Source: an uncultured Alphaproteobacteria bacterium (GTDB lineage Bacteria > Pseudomonadota > Alphaproteobacteria > Rhodobacterales > Rhodobacteraceae). From it: a stretch of DNA of 64,000 bases. The DNA lies in assembly GCA_902581005.1 (NCBI GenBank), contig CACHMT010000004.1:39742-103741 (forward strand), written 5' to 3'. The notes under the pieces were generated by a model. It was given only the letters and a program-made list of their open reading frames with translations, did not search any database and was not told where the DNA came from. Shown here piece after piece: positions 52,681 to 61,656 of the stretch (positions within the stretch are counted from its first letter, which is position 1; each line of letters begins with the position of its first letter). The position numbers and the translations under genes were made by a program.

Positions 52681-52713
52681 ACAACCTATTTGTTAATTAC
52701 ATCCAAAGATGCC

Positions 52714-54147
52714 TCAAACTTTATTACCATCTATTTCAACTTTGTCTACTTGTATATCAGGGCTGTAATTATTCTCTCCAATTATCAAAGGAAGTATTTC
52801 ACTTTGATCATTTCCTCCTAGGTTTTCATATCTCTCTTCTCTCCATTCGAGCGTTGAGAACTCTCCGCATTTTTTACAAACGGGTTCCCATTCGCTTTGA
52901 CTATCACAGTTAGAGCAAATCCACCGTTTTGATCGCTTAGCTGTAACGGCTTTTGCAAGCCAGCCTTTTACAACAGCATCTGATGATCCAACTCCCTTTT
53001 CAATGGCAGCCATTAGGGTATACACCTTAGCGTTTGCTTGATCAGTTTCTATTAGATCACTTATAGCCCGTCTCGCTTCAGGAAAGTTTTCAGAAAGAAT
53101 ATTTAATTCGGCTTTTAAGGTTTTTGTCTCTACATCAGTCTTTTTAACATTTAATATTTTTTTAAAACGTTCTACACGATCATCGACGCTTTCATTGGCC
53201 TCGATTTCCGCAAATTTTTTTGCTACATCTGGGTGAGGAATAACTTTCCATGTACTTAACAATACTGTTTCTGCTTTCTTTTTTTGTCCTTCAAGAACCT
53301 CTAGCTCTGACAAAAAGATCGAATTTGGAACGAGGCCCGCGTATTTTTTTAACGACTGCCTAGACATCTTCAAGGCATCGAGCGTCTTTCCATCTGATCT
53401 AAGTTCCTTAGCTTTCTGAAATAAAAGAATACTTTCTCCTTTGCTATACGTTTCTTTATCTATTCTTTTAATCTTATTAATATTTTTATAACTCGTTAAG
53501 GCTCCATCCCAATCACCCTCTGTGAGTTGGAGATTAAAAAAAGTTTTATTGAAGGAGAGGTTTCGGGGTTTCAACTTGATTAACCGCTCTGTCAGTTTGA
53601 GTGCTAGGCTCGTGTTCCCCTCAGTTAGTTTCATCTTTATAAGACCAAACAAGCCCATGCTCCGTGTCGTTTTGTCTCTAATTAATTCTTGAAAAATCTC
53701 TTCTTGTTTTGCCACGTTTCCTTTGGCGTCATATGAGCTAAGAGATAATATGTTCGGCAAAGATTTTGACTTTAGATATTTCTTGCTTCGCTTTATTTCT
53801 GATAGAGCTCTTTCATGATCCCCCTCAAAGCTTGCAGTATATGCGCTGATTAAAATGCTTTGTCCTTTTCTTTCTGACCTTTTTTCAAAGAACCTCTTTA
53901 AAGCTGTATCATCTCCTCTCAAAAATCCGATCAAAGACCATAAAAACTTTAGGGCTATATTTATCATTAAAGCAACAAAGAGGAGCGCTAAGATGAGGGC
54001 AAAAAACGAAATGAAACTTAATTGGTATTCTCTATTAAGAAAGTCAATCGTAAATGTCCCATCGGTATCTTTTACAAAATTAAATGCAACAGCTAGTGCT
54101 ATCGCAATGCTGAAAAAAAATATTGCCTTTATAAATACCCAAATCAC
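52714..54147 (-). CDS. hemY: HemY N-terminal domain / TPR protein with zinc ribbon
   Basis: The 477-residue protein has two N-terminal membrane helices (residues 1-20 and about 45-75), then TPR-like helices (SLALKLTERLIKLKPRNLS and others), and a C-terminal zinc ribbon WICSNCDSQSEWEPVCKKCG (four Cys). This is the alphaproteobacterial HemY-like protein always found after hemC-hemD-mitofilin. It is not protoporphyrinogen oxidase; its role is unclear, perhaps membrane organisation near haem synthesis. It overlaps the mitofilin gene by 4 bases. Confidence 0.88.
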   Translation of the reverse strand: MIWVFIKAIFFFSIAIALAVAFNFVKDTDGTFTIDFLNREYQLSFISFFALILALLFVALMINIALKFLWSLIGFLRGDDTALKRFFEKRSERKGQSILISAYTASFEGDHERALSEIKRSKKYLKSKSLPNILSLSSYDAKGNVAKQEEIFQELIRDKTTRSMGLFGLIKMKLTEGNTSLALKLTERLIKLKPRNLSFNKTFFNLQLTEGDWDGALTSYKNINKIKRIDKETYSKGESILLFQKAKELRSDGKTLDALKMSRQSLKKYAGLVPNSIFLSELEVLEGQKKKAETVLLSTWKVIPHPDVAKKFAEIEANESVDDRVERFKKILNVKKTDVETKTLKAELNILSENFPEARRAISDLIETDQANAKVYTLMAAIEKGVGSSDAVVKGWLAKAVTAKRSKRWICSNCDSQSEWEPVCKKCGEFSTLEWREERYENLGGNDQSEILPLIIGENNYSPDIQVDKVEIDGNKV

Positions 54148-55067
54148 TGATTTATCTGATCTTCCATTTCAATAAGTTTATCCAGCTTTCCAATCCACTC
54201 TTTCATAAAGGCTCTAGTCTCTGATGATAATTTACTAATCTCAATTTTTGCGCTTTCTAACTTTCCCCTTTTTAATGAATCATCAATTCTGGATAGTATT
54301 GCGTCTGTGTGATCACCCTCAATAGGCTCAGTAGACCTAGATATAAAAATAGTGTTGAAGTAACTTGTTAACCAGTCTGTCCAGTCTTGTTTCTCGAGCG
54401 AGTTTATTTCGTTTTTCAAAGCACGATAAGAAATCTCGGTGAATTCTTCTATTAAAATAAAAAGCTCTCGACTCATTTCTAAGGACTGTTTTTTCTCTAT
54501 ATTCTGATAGGAACTTCTTAAAACTAATAAACTCTTTTTGTTATTTTCAATAAGCTCTTGGTTCTTTGATATTCGTTGCTGCAATACATCTAATTCGCTT
54601 TTATATGTTTGTTGAAAATTTTTAAGCTTATCTATTTGGTTTTTTGATAACCCCTCATTTATAACGTCACTTTGGTTTTGTGTCTCATATTTGGATTTGT
54701 ATTTCACATTTTCAGAAATAGCAGCGCTTATTTTTGACTCTATATCTTTCGCGTTCTTTTCAACCAAGTCATTGACCATATTAATTCTTGATAGCAAGAT
54801 TTCTTTTTCTGATTGTAACTCTTCGATACTAGAACTGATTATTTTCTCTCTTTCCGAGAGAAATGTATTTTTGTTCAACTTAGAGTTTAATTCAGATTTT
54901 AAATCTTTAATTTCAACAAAAAAAATAAAATATAAAGAGCCTAAAGCTAACGCTGAAAATGCTAAACTTATTACGGCTAACATAAGGGCATAGTTAAGGT
55001 GATAACCCAATGTTTTTGGTCCACCACTGTTTTTTTTCAAACTTTTCTTAGTATTCGATTCTGTCAC
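54144..55067 (-). CDS. Mitofilin-like coiled-coil membrane protein
   Basis: The 307-residue protein has one membrane helix (about residues 28-53), then a long coiled coil (residues 55-205, rich in Lys, Glu and Leu heptads) and a helical C-terminus (LKRGKLESAKIEISKLSSETRAFMKEWIGKLD) as in bacterial mitofilin / Mic60. Bacterial Mic60 shapes the inner membrane. It lies 23 bases behind hemD. Confidence 0.82.
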   Translation of the reverse strand: MTESNTKKSLKKNSGGPKTLGYHLNYALMLAVISLAFSALALGSLYFIFFVEIKDLKSELNSKLNKNTFLSEREKIISSSIEELQSEKEILLSRINMVNDLVEKNAKDIESKISAAISENVKYKSKYETQNQSDVINEGLSKNQIDKLKNFQQTYKSELDVLQQRISKNQELIENNKKSLLVLRSSYQNIEKKQSLEMSRELFILIEEFTEISYRALKNEINSLEKQDWTDWLTSYFNTIFISRSTEPIEGDHTDAILSRIDDSLKRGKLESAKIEISKLSSETRAFMKEWIGKLDKLIEMEDQINQ

Positions 55068-55090
55068 TTTTAAGCTTTTTAAGTTTAGTC

Positions 55091-55810
55091 TTAATAACGT
55101 GCATACTCTTTAACTATCATCTTGACCATTTCAGAGATCAAAGGCTCTTGAGTTGTTTTACATCTAATGTCTTTATCTAAAACCGATCTTAATCTATTTT
55201 CAATTTTTTTGCTAAAACAGAAAAATATTTTATTGAGATTGTTTTCTGAAGCGCCCTTTGTCAAGCTGTCCACGGATTTTTCCGAGAATAGCGCTATTCC
55301 CTCCAAATGTTTTCTGGCTAAGACATTGTCTAATTCTCTTTGCTGAATAGGTCTTTTCTGCTTATAAACCACATACTCTTCACAATTAAAGTTGTACTTT
55401 GAAAGATCAGCCTTTAGGTCGAAAGATATTTCGTCACCTCGCAAATAAAATATAGTTGGTCTTTTGTTATTACAGTAGTCTTTCAAGCTATCAAGCAACT
55501 GCTTTACATTTGAGAAAATAAATGTCTCTTTTGCTCCTATTTCTCTAAGAAATTCATCACATCTTTGCCCAACAGCAAAAATAGGTGTTTCCGAGTTTTT
55601 CAATTCTATATTTAATTTTTCTGCAGCATAAACGGATGTAAAGACTAAAATATCTGCTTTCTCTATGTTTACACTTATATTTTGGAACTCTATTTCCAAG
55701 AGAGGAAAAATCAAAACCCTACCGTTGAACTTTTCTTTTTGTAACATTTCTTTGAAACGGCAGCTGTCTTTATAAGTCCGCGTTAAAAGAATTTCTTTAT
55801 TGGAAGAAAT
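55091..55810 (-). CDS. hemD: Uroporphyrinogen-III synthase HemD, probable ATT start
   Basis: The track protein (ATG 55747, 218 aa) lacks the family N-terminus. The same frame reads upstream as NKEILLTRTYKDSCRFKEM, giving the ILLTR motif of HemD. No ATG, GTG or TTG precedes it, but an in-frame ATT at 55810 stands exactly 5 bases after a perfect AAGGAGG. The 239-residue product fits the usual length. FVFTSVYAAEKL, AVGQRCDEFL and FYLRGDEISFDL are family-like. It closes hydroxymethylbilane to uroporphyrinogen III. It would overlap hemC by 14 bases. Confidence 0.82.
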   Translation of the reverse strand: MSSNKEILLTRTYKDSCRFKEMLQKEKFNGRVLIFPLLEIEFQNISVNIEKADILVFTSVYAAEKLNIELKNSETPIFAVGQRCDEFLREIGAKETFIFSNVKQLLDSLKDYCNNKRPTIFYLRGDEISFDLKADLSKYNFNCEEYVVYKQKRPIQQRELDNVLARKHLEGIALFSEKSVDSLTKGASENNLNKIFFCFSKKIENRLRSVLDKDIRCKTTQEPLISEMVKMIVKEYARY

Positions 55811-56723
55811 TTTTTCCTCCTTTTGACTTTATCTCTCTTCCTGCCTCGCGCCCAATTTCTACCGCCATGGCCCAGTCCCCTTGCCAAACGTCATGTATCT
55901 TTACCTCGCCATTAGCACTTATAATTTCTCCCATAAATTTAAATTCTTCATTGTTTTTTTGCGCCAATCCGCCAATAGGCGTTCTACAGGATCCGTCTAA
56001 CTCCCTTAAGAATGCTCTTTCAGCCTCAACTCTTTTCTTTGATACACTGTCGTTGAGAGGTGCTAAAAATTCTTCCATTTTTTCGCTTCGTAAATGCTCA
56101 ATTCCGACAGCTCCCTGAGCAACAGCAGGTAACATTTCATCTGTTGATATAGGGTTAATCAGCTCAACTAATCCAAGTCTATTTAATCCTGCAGTAGCTA
56201 AAAAGGTTGCAACAGCCACGTTGTTGTCTAACTTTTCAAGTCTTTTTTGAACATTTCCTCTAAACTCAACCACCTTTAAATCCTTTCGCTTGTTTAGTAA
56301 CTGTGCCTTTCTTCGAAGAGATGATGTTCCAACAACAGACCCCAAGGGCAAATCTGCGATGGAGGAGTATCTTCTCGATATGAAAGAGTCTCTTACATCT
56401 TCGCGCTTTAAGATAGTTGAGATAACCAATTTTTCTGGGAGGTCCGTTTCAACATCTTTCATAGAGTGAACAGCTATGTCTATTCGCTTGTCGATAAGAG
56501 CTTGTTGAATTTCCTTCGTAAACAAGCCTTTTCCCCCAATTTTTGATAGTGACGTATTCAAAAACTTGTCGCCACTTGTTTTAATGATTTCTATTTTTAC
56601 CTTTTCAGGATCTATTTGATTTAATGATAATAATTTATTTCTTACTTCATTGGCTTGTGCTAAGGCCAAAGGAGATCCTCTTGTGCCAATAATTAATTTT
56701 TCTGGATAACTACCTTTACTCAT
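55797..56723 (-). CDS. hemC: Hydroxymethylbilane synthase (porphobilinogen deaminase) HemC
   Basis: The 308-residue enzyme has IGTRGSPLALAQA, HSMKDVETDLP with the catalytic Asp, GTSSLRRKAQL, and ELDGSCRTPIGG whose Cys carries the dipyrromethane cofactor. It polymerises four porphobilinogens. It is divergent from tsaD and first in the hemC-hemD-mitofilin-hemY unit. Confidence 0.95.
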   Translation of the reverse strand: MSKGSYPEKLIIGTRGSPLALAQANEVRNKLLSLNQIDPEKVKIEIIKTSGDKFLNTSLSKIGGKGLFTKEIQQALIDKRIDIAVHSMKDVETDLPEKLVISTILKREDVRDSFISRRYSSIADLPLGSVVGTSSLRRKAQLLNKRKDLKVVEFRGNVQKRLEKLDNNVAVATFLATAGLNRLGLVELINPISTDEMLPAVAQGAVGIEHLRSEKMEEFLAPLNDSVSKKRVEAERAFLRELDGSCRTPIGGLAQKNNEEFKFMGEIISANGEVKIHDVWQGDWAMAVEIGREAGREIKSKGGKNFFQ

Positions 56724-56771
56724 TCTCTGATTTTCTAATTAACAATTTTTTAATTAATGTAATATATAACT

Positions 56772-57881
56772 ATGCACAAGTCTATCATAGCACTAGGAAT
56801 CGAAAGTAGCTGCGATGACACTTCAATAGGCGTTATCAAAGTAACTCGTAAAGATAACACTCTGGTTTCAGAAAAACTGGGGCTTGTGACACTATCTCAA
56901 GAAAAACTCCATAAAGGCTACGGTGGTATCGTACCGGAAATTGCGGCGCGTGCCCACTCAGAAAGAGTGGATACATGCTTTAAAAAAGTTCTCAAAGAAA
57001 ATAATATTAAACTTTATGATATTGATATTATTTGTGTAACACAGGGGCCAGGATTAATTGGAGGTCTTATCTCAGGTATAAATTTTGCGAAGGGATTGGC
57101 TTTTTCAACAGAAAAACCTCTGATTGGTGTTAATCATCTGGTTGGTCATGCGCTCACACCTCAAATGACAGATGATCTAAGCTATCCCTATCTACTGCTT
57201 TTAGCTTCAGGTGGTCATTGTCAATATTTAGCCGTTTTGGGAGCAAATGAAATAAAGAGGCTTGGAACAACTATAGATGATGCTCCAGGTGAGGTTTTTG
57301 ATAAAGTAGCAAAAATGTTGAGCCTTCCTATATTTTCAGGATCAGAAGTGGAAAAGTGGGCGAAAAAAGGTGATAAAAGTCGGTTTTCATTTCCATTGCC
57401 ACTTATCAATAAAAATGAATGTGACCTTTCCTTTTCTGGCCTTAAATCGTCCGTTAGAAGACAAGTAGATTATCTAGTTGAAAAACAGTCTGGCCTATAT
57501 TTGCGTGATCAAAGAGATATTTGCGCATCGTTTCAAAAATCTATGAAATTAATTTTTGAGCAGAAAACAAAAAAAGCTTTAGAACTATTCTCCAAGGTTT
57601 CCTCTGTGAAAAGTCTATCCTTTTCATTAGCAGGTGGTGTTGCAGCAAATAAGGAAATAAGAAATTCACTGAGGGAGCTATGTGATAATCTCGGAGTCCG
57701 ATTCTCTGCACCGCCACTAGATCTGTGTACAGACAACGGCTTAATGATCGCGTATGCGGGAACACAAATGTATTTAGGAGGACAAGTTGATGATATGGAC
57801 TTGTCTCCAAGACCAAGGTGGCCTATTGACATAGGCAACCAACATTCTCTAGGCTTTGGAAAGCGGGGACGGAAAGTTTAA
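56772..57881 (+). CDS. tsaD: tRNA N6-threonylcarbamoyltransferase TsaD
   Basis: The 369-residue ASKHA enzyme makes t6A37 in tRNAs. Visible are GIESSCDDTSIGVI, the metal-binding VNHLVGHAL (HxxxH), LLASGGHCQ, TIDDAPGEVFDKVAKML, LAGGVAANKEIR and the last metal-ligand Asp in CTDNGLMIAYAG. It ends one base before the convergent ahcY stop. Confidence 0.95.
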   Translation: MHKSIIALGIESSCDDTSIGVIKVTRKDNTLVSEKLGLVTLSQEKLHKGYGGIVPEIAARAHSERVDTCFKKVLKENNIKLYDIDIICVTQGPGLIGGLISGINFAKGLAFSTEKPLIGVNHLVGHALTPQMTDDLSYPYLLLLASGGHCQYLAVLGANEIKRLGTTIDDAPGEVFDKVAKMLSLPIFSGSEVEKWAKKGDKSRFSFPLPLINKNECDLSFSGLKSSVRRQVDYLVEKQSGLYLRDQRDICASFQKSMKLIFEQKTKKALELFSKVSSVKSLSFSLAGGVAANKEIRNSLRELCDNLGVRFSAPPLDLCTDNGLMIAYAGTQMYLGGQVDDMDLSPRPRWPIDIGNQHSLGFGKRGRKV

Positions 57882-59276
57882 TTAATAGCGATAGCTGTCG
57901 CTTTTAAATGGTCCGGCTTCATTTACACCAATATAATCAGCCTGATCTTTCTCTAGTTTTGTAAGTTTCACTCCTATTTTCTCTAAGTGCAACCTTGCAA
58001 CTTTTTCATCCAGATGTTTTGGCAGCGTGTATACGCTATTGGAATAATTCTTACCATTTTTCCACAGCTCGATTTGGGCTAGGACTTGATTACTAAAGCT
58101 TGCGGACATTACAAAAGATGGATGACCAGTTGCATTTCCAAGATTAAGCAATCTGCCTTCAGACAATAGAATTATATTTCTACCTGAAGCCATTTCCACC
58201 ATATCAACCTGTTCTTTTATTTTTGTCCATTTTTGATTTTTGAGAGCAGCGACTTCGATTTCGTTGTCAAAATGACCAATGTTTCCAACGATAGCCATAT
58301 TTTTCATATTCCTCATATGCTCTAGCTTTATAACATCTTTGTTTCCTGTAGCTGTTATAAATACATCTGCTGTTGCGACTGTGTCTTCTAATGTTACGAC
58401 TTCGAAACCATCCATCGCGGCTTGCAGTGCACATATAGGATCTACTTCCGTGACCTTTACGCGGGCACCGGCTCCTCGTAATGATGCTGCTGATCCTTTT
58501 CCCACGTCACCGTAACCACAAACGACTGCGACTTTACCTGCCATCATAGTATCTGTTGCTCTTCTTATTCCATCTACTAACGATTCCTTACAGCCATATT
58601 TGTTATCAAATTTAGACTTTGTAACGCTATCATTTACGTTAATTGCAGGAAAAGGTAGCTTACCTTCCCGCTCTAACTGATACAACCGGTTTACACCTGT
58701 AGTTGTCTCCTCTGAAACTCCGAGAATTGACTCCTTTTGTTTCGTAAACCAGCCTTTACTTGATTGTAATCTCTTTTTAATTTGTTTAAAAAGCGCTTCC
58801 TCTTCCTCTGAAGAAGGTTTTTCCAAAAATTCCGTGTCTCCACTCTCTGCCCGCGATCCTAATAGAACATACATTGTTGCATCCCCGCCGTCATCTAGGA
58901 TTAGGTTCGCTGTTTCTTCCTTAAAAAGAAATATTTTATCAGCATATTCCCAGTATTCATCGAGTGTTTCACCTTTATAAGCAAAAACAGGAACACCGCT
59001 TTCCGCTATAGCTGCTGCAGCGTGATCTTGTGTAGAAAAAATATTACAACTTGCCCAACGAACATCTGCGCCTAAATCAACCAGTGTCTCTATTAAGACA
59101 GCTGTTTGAATTGTCATGTGGAGGCTTCCTGCAATTCTTGCCCCTTTAAGTGGCTTTTTTCCTTCAAACTCTTTTCTTATGGCCATCAATCCTGGCATTT
59201 CTGTTTCAGCAATGGCTATCTCTTTTCTTCCGAATGAGGCCAAACTGATATCTTTCACGATAAAATCTTTACTCAT
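57882..59276 (-). CDS. ahcY: Adenosylhomocysteinase AhcY
   Basis: The protein of about 464 residues has [61 protein letters not shown] (NAD-binding) and the end KSDSYRY. It breaks S-adenosylhomocysteine into homocysteine and adenosine and also supports the methyltransferases of the cell. The track start (TTG 59363) lies in the divergent gene; ATG 59276 with AAGGAAA upstream begins [12 protein letters not shown] and is right. Confidence 0.96.
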   Translation of the reverse strand: MSKDFIVKDISLASFGRKEIAIAETEMPGLMAIRKEFEGKKPLKGARIAGSLHMTIQTAVLIETLVDLGADVRWASCNIFSTQDHAAAAIAESGVPVFAYKGETLDEYWEYADKIFLFKEETANLILDDGGDATMYVLLGSRAESGDTEFLEKPSSEEEEALFKQIKKRLQSSKGWFTKQKESILGVSEETTTGVNRLYQLEREGKLPFPAINVNDSVTKSKFDNKYGCKESLVDGIRRATDTMMAGKVAVVCGYGDVGKGSAASLRGAGARVKVTEVDPICALQAAMDGFEVVTLEDTVATADVFITATGNKDVIKLEHMRNMKNMAIVGNIGHFDNEIEVAALKNQKWTKIKEQVDMVEMASGRNIILLSEGRLLNLGNATGHPSFVMSASFSNQVLAQIELWKNGKNYSNSVYTLPKHLDEKVARLHLEKIGVKLTKLEKDQADYIGVNEAGPFKSDSYRY

Positions 59277-59339
59277 TTTATTTTCCTTACAAAACCCTAT
59301 ATAACTAATAGGAGTTATAATAATTTTTGCAACTTCAAA

Positions 59340-59921
59340 ATGAAAATAAAAAGGGAATGGCAAAGGATGCTTTCAGGTAGAAGGCTTGAGCTATTAGACC
59401 CAAGCCCTCTCGATATAGAAATAGAGGATATAGCGCATGGCCTTTCGTTTTTAGCCAGATGGAATGGTCAAACTATTGGAGAATACCCTTTTTCAGTAGC
59501 GCAACACAGTCTTTTAGTTGAAAATATTTTTGCAAAGCAATTCCCGCAAATGGATAATCCTTCGAAATTATTTGCTTTACTCCACGACTCCGCTGAATAT
59601 GTGATAGGGGATATGATCTCTCCTCTAAAATCTCATTTGGGTAACATTTATGAAGAATTGGATGAAAAGTTAACAAGAGCAATTTGTATAAGGTTCAACA
59701 TCCCAACAAAAAAAATTAAAACAATCAAAAGACGCGTCAAGTTAGCAGACAAGAAGGCTGCTTGGTTAGAAGCCATACATCTTGCAGGGTTTTCAAAACA
59801 AGAGGCTGACAGAATATTTGGAAAACACGAAGAAATTAAAGGATATGAGAACAGTTTATTACCAAAGCCACCATTTTTTATAAGAAAAAAGTTTGTTAAT
59901 AGATTTAATGACTTATATTAA
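59340..59921 (+). CDS. HD-domain phosphohydrolase (YfbR-like)
   Basis: The 193-residue protein has the HD metal site: [35 protein letters not shown] and [11 protein letters not shown]. It opens [17 protein letters not shown], usual for small alphaproteobacterial HD hydrolases linked to nucleotide turnover. A 5'-nucleotidase action is likely but not proven. It is divergent from ahcY. Confidence 0.82.
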   Translation: MKIKREWQRMLSGRRLELLDPSPLDIEIEDIAHGLSFLARWNGQTIGEYPFSVAQHSLLVENIFAKQFPQMDNPSKLFALLHDSAEYVIGDMISPLKSHLGNIYEELDEKLTRAICIRFNIPTKKIKTIKRRVKLADKKAAWLEAIHLAGFSKQEADRIFGKHEEIKGYENSLLPKPPFFIRKKFVNRFNDLY

Positions 59922-59947
59922 CCTCAAGGGGAAAGGATGTTTCTAAG

Positions 59948-60817
59948 ATGCTAGCAGAGTCTATAAAAGATGTAAGTGAAAATACATTTGTCCCCGAGGT
60001 TGTTGAAAAATCCAAAGAAAAAATAGTAATAGTCGATTTTTGGGCTCCGTGGTGTGGCCCATGCAAAGCCCTTACTCCCATTCTTGAAAATCAAGCAACG
60101 AAAAAGAAGGAACATCTTGAGGTAGTTAAAGTTAATGTAGACGAAAATCAAGGTATTGCCTCTCAACTTAGAGTACAGTCTATCCCCGCGGTCTTTGCTT
60201 TTTCAGATGGTCAACCAGTCGATGGATTTATGGGCGCCAAAACCGAGCCCGAAGTAGAAAGATTTTTAGACACACTTATAAAAAAATTTTCAAAAAATAA
60301 TACTAATATATCTGAAGAGTTTGAAATATTACTTTCAGAAGGAAGGTTTGAAGAGGTAAAATTAGCATCCGAAGAGCTAATTAAGTCCAACCCAACTCCA
60401 GAGAATTATTCTCTGTTTATAAGGTCAACTATTGGATTAGGCGACTTTGACAGTGTCGAGAAACTAATAGAAAATTTGTCACCTGAAATACTTAAAGATA
60501 ATGCGGTTAAAGGTGCTATTTCATCTTATGAGCTTATGAAAAATAATGATGTCGAAGATAGCAAGAAAGAAATTTTAGATAGAATGCGGAAAAACCCCGC
60601 CGACCTAGATTGCAAGATGAATTATTCTAAAATACTCTTTAAGGAGGATAATTTCTCCGAGTGTATAGACGTTCTTTTAGAGATGTTTAGAAAAGACAAG
60701 GAATGGAAGGATGGTTATGCAAAAAAACAGCTACTGTTAATTTTTGATCATCTCGGTAGTGAGAACGAGCTTTCTAAAAAAGGGCGAAGAGCGCTCACAT
60801 CCCTGATTTTTGTTTGA
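59948..60817 (+). CDS. cnoX: Thioredoxin-domain chaperone CnoX (YbbN-like)
   Basis: The 289-residue protein has an N-terminal thioredoxin domain with FWAPWCGPCKALTP (active CGPC near residue 37) and IPAVFAF with the cis-Pro. A C-terminal TPR-like part of about 160 residues follows (RFEEVKLASEELIKSNP and others). It protects proteins from oxidative aggregation. It is followed after 7 bases by the LON gene, the standard alphaproteobacterial order. Start ATG 59948 has AAAGGAT upstream. Confidence 0.88.
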   Translation: MLAESIKDVSENTFVPEVVEKSKEKIVIVDFWAPWCGPCKALTPILENQATKKKEHLEVVKVNVDENQGIASQLRVQSIPAVFAFSDGQPVDGFMGAKTEPEVERFLDTLIKKFSKNNTNISEEFEILLSEGRFEEVKLASEELIKSNPTPENYSLFIRSTIGLGDFDSVEKLIENLSPEILKDNAVKGAISSYELMKNNDVEDSKKEILDRMRKNPADLDCKMNYSKILFKEDNFSECIDVLLEMFRKDKEWKDGYAKKQLLLIFDHLGSENELSKKGRRALTSLIFV

Positions 60818-60824
60818 ATAACGT

Positions 60825-61472
60825 ATGGAAAAATTACCTAAAAATATACCCCTTTTTCCTCTGCCCGGCGCATTGTTACTTCCTAACAGCAGACTTCCAC
60901 TAAATATATTTGAGCCAAGGTACATAAGAATGGTTGAAGACACACTTGCCACAAAACATAGACTGATAGGAATGATTCAGCCTATTAAATTAGATAAAAG
61001 AAACAAGCTGACTGGAGCGAATAAGTTTCAAAAAGTAGGGTGTGCAGGCAGAATTGTTTCATTTACTGAAACTGAAGACGGAAGATACCTTATTACCTTA
61101 GAAGGCGTTTCGAGATTTAATTTTAGAAAGGAAATGGAGGATCAAAAGCCTTATATATTATCTCAAATAGATTGGGATTTTTACAGTAATGACCTTGTTC
61201 CCTTCGAAGGTATAAACAGTTTTGACAGAAAAGGTTTTTTAGAAATTTTGAAAAAGTATTTAGATAGCGCACAAATTGCATCCGACTGGGACGTGCTCAA
61301 AAAAGCTAGAGAAGAAGTTCTTGTGAACTCTTTATCTATGCTTTGTCCGTTTGAGCCAGAGGAAAAGCAGGTTCTTTTAGAGGCGGAAACGATAGTCAAG
61401 AGGTTAGACGTTTTAGTAACATTGATGAAGCTATCATCGGAAAATGACCTCGAAAGTCGATATGTCCAATAA
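60825..61472 (+). CDS. LON-substrate-binding domain protein
   Basis: The 215-residue protein has the LON N-terminal domain alone: IPLFPLPGALLLPNSRLPLNIFEPRYIRMVED, VGCAGRIVSF, and LITLEGVSRFNF. Such stand-alone domains lack the protease and ATPase; their role is poorly known. It overlaps the following Trm112-like ORF by up to 29 bases. Confidence 0.85.
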   Translation: MEKLPKNIPLFPLPGALLLPNSRLPLNIFEPRYIRMVEDTLATKHRLIGMIQPIKLDKRNKLTGANKFQKVGCAGRIVSFTETEDGRYLITLEGVSRFNFRKEMEDQKPYILSQIDWDFYSNDLVPFEGINSFDRKGFLEILKKYLDSAQIASDWDVLKKAREEVLVNSLSMLCPFEPEEKQVLLEAETIVKRLDVLVTLMKLSSENDLESRYVQ

Positions 61473-61656
61473 GGAAAAAAATGAGTTCAATACTTTTCTC
61501 ACCAGATTATTGGTATGCCCCATTAGTGGTGGAGCACTGTATTATGATAAAAATGAAAATTATCTGATATCTAAAGTTGCTAAAATAAAGTTTCCGGTGC
61601 GAGACGGCGTACCAATACTTTTAGCATCAGAGTCAAAGCCAATATTTAATGACTGA
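61462..61656 (+). CDS. Trm112 / UPF0434 family small protein
   Basis: The 64-residue protein (from ATG 61462; the track adds six residues from 61444) has LLVCPISGGALYYDKNENYLISKVAKIKFPVRDGVPILL, matching the Trm112-like family. Only one of the zinc-type cysteines remains (CPISGG instead of CPxCKG), as is common in bacterial members. It converges on purH with an 11-base overlap. Confidence 0.82.
   Translation: MSNKEKNEFNTFLTRLLVCPISGGALYYDKNENYLISKVAKIKFPVRDGVPILLASESKPIFND

Noticed and set aside
59277-59363. 29-residue extension of AhcY in the ORF track
   Set aside because: It is foreign to the family, overlaps the divergent HD gene, and the ATG at 59276 has a proper ribosome site.
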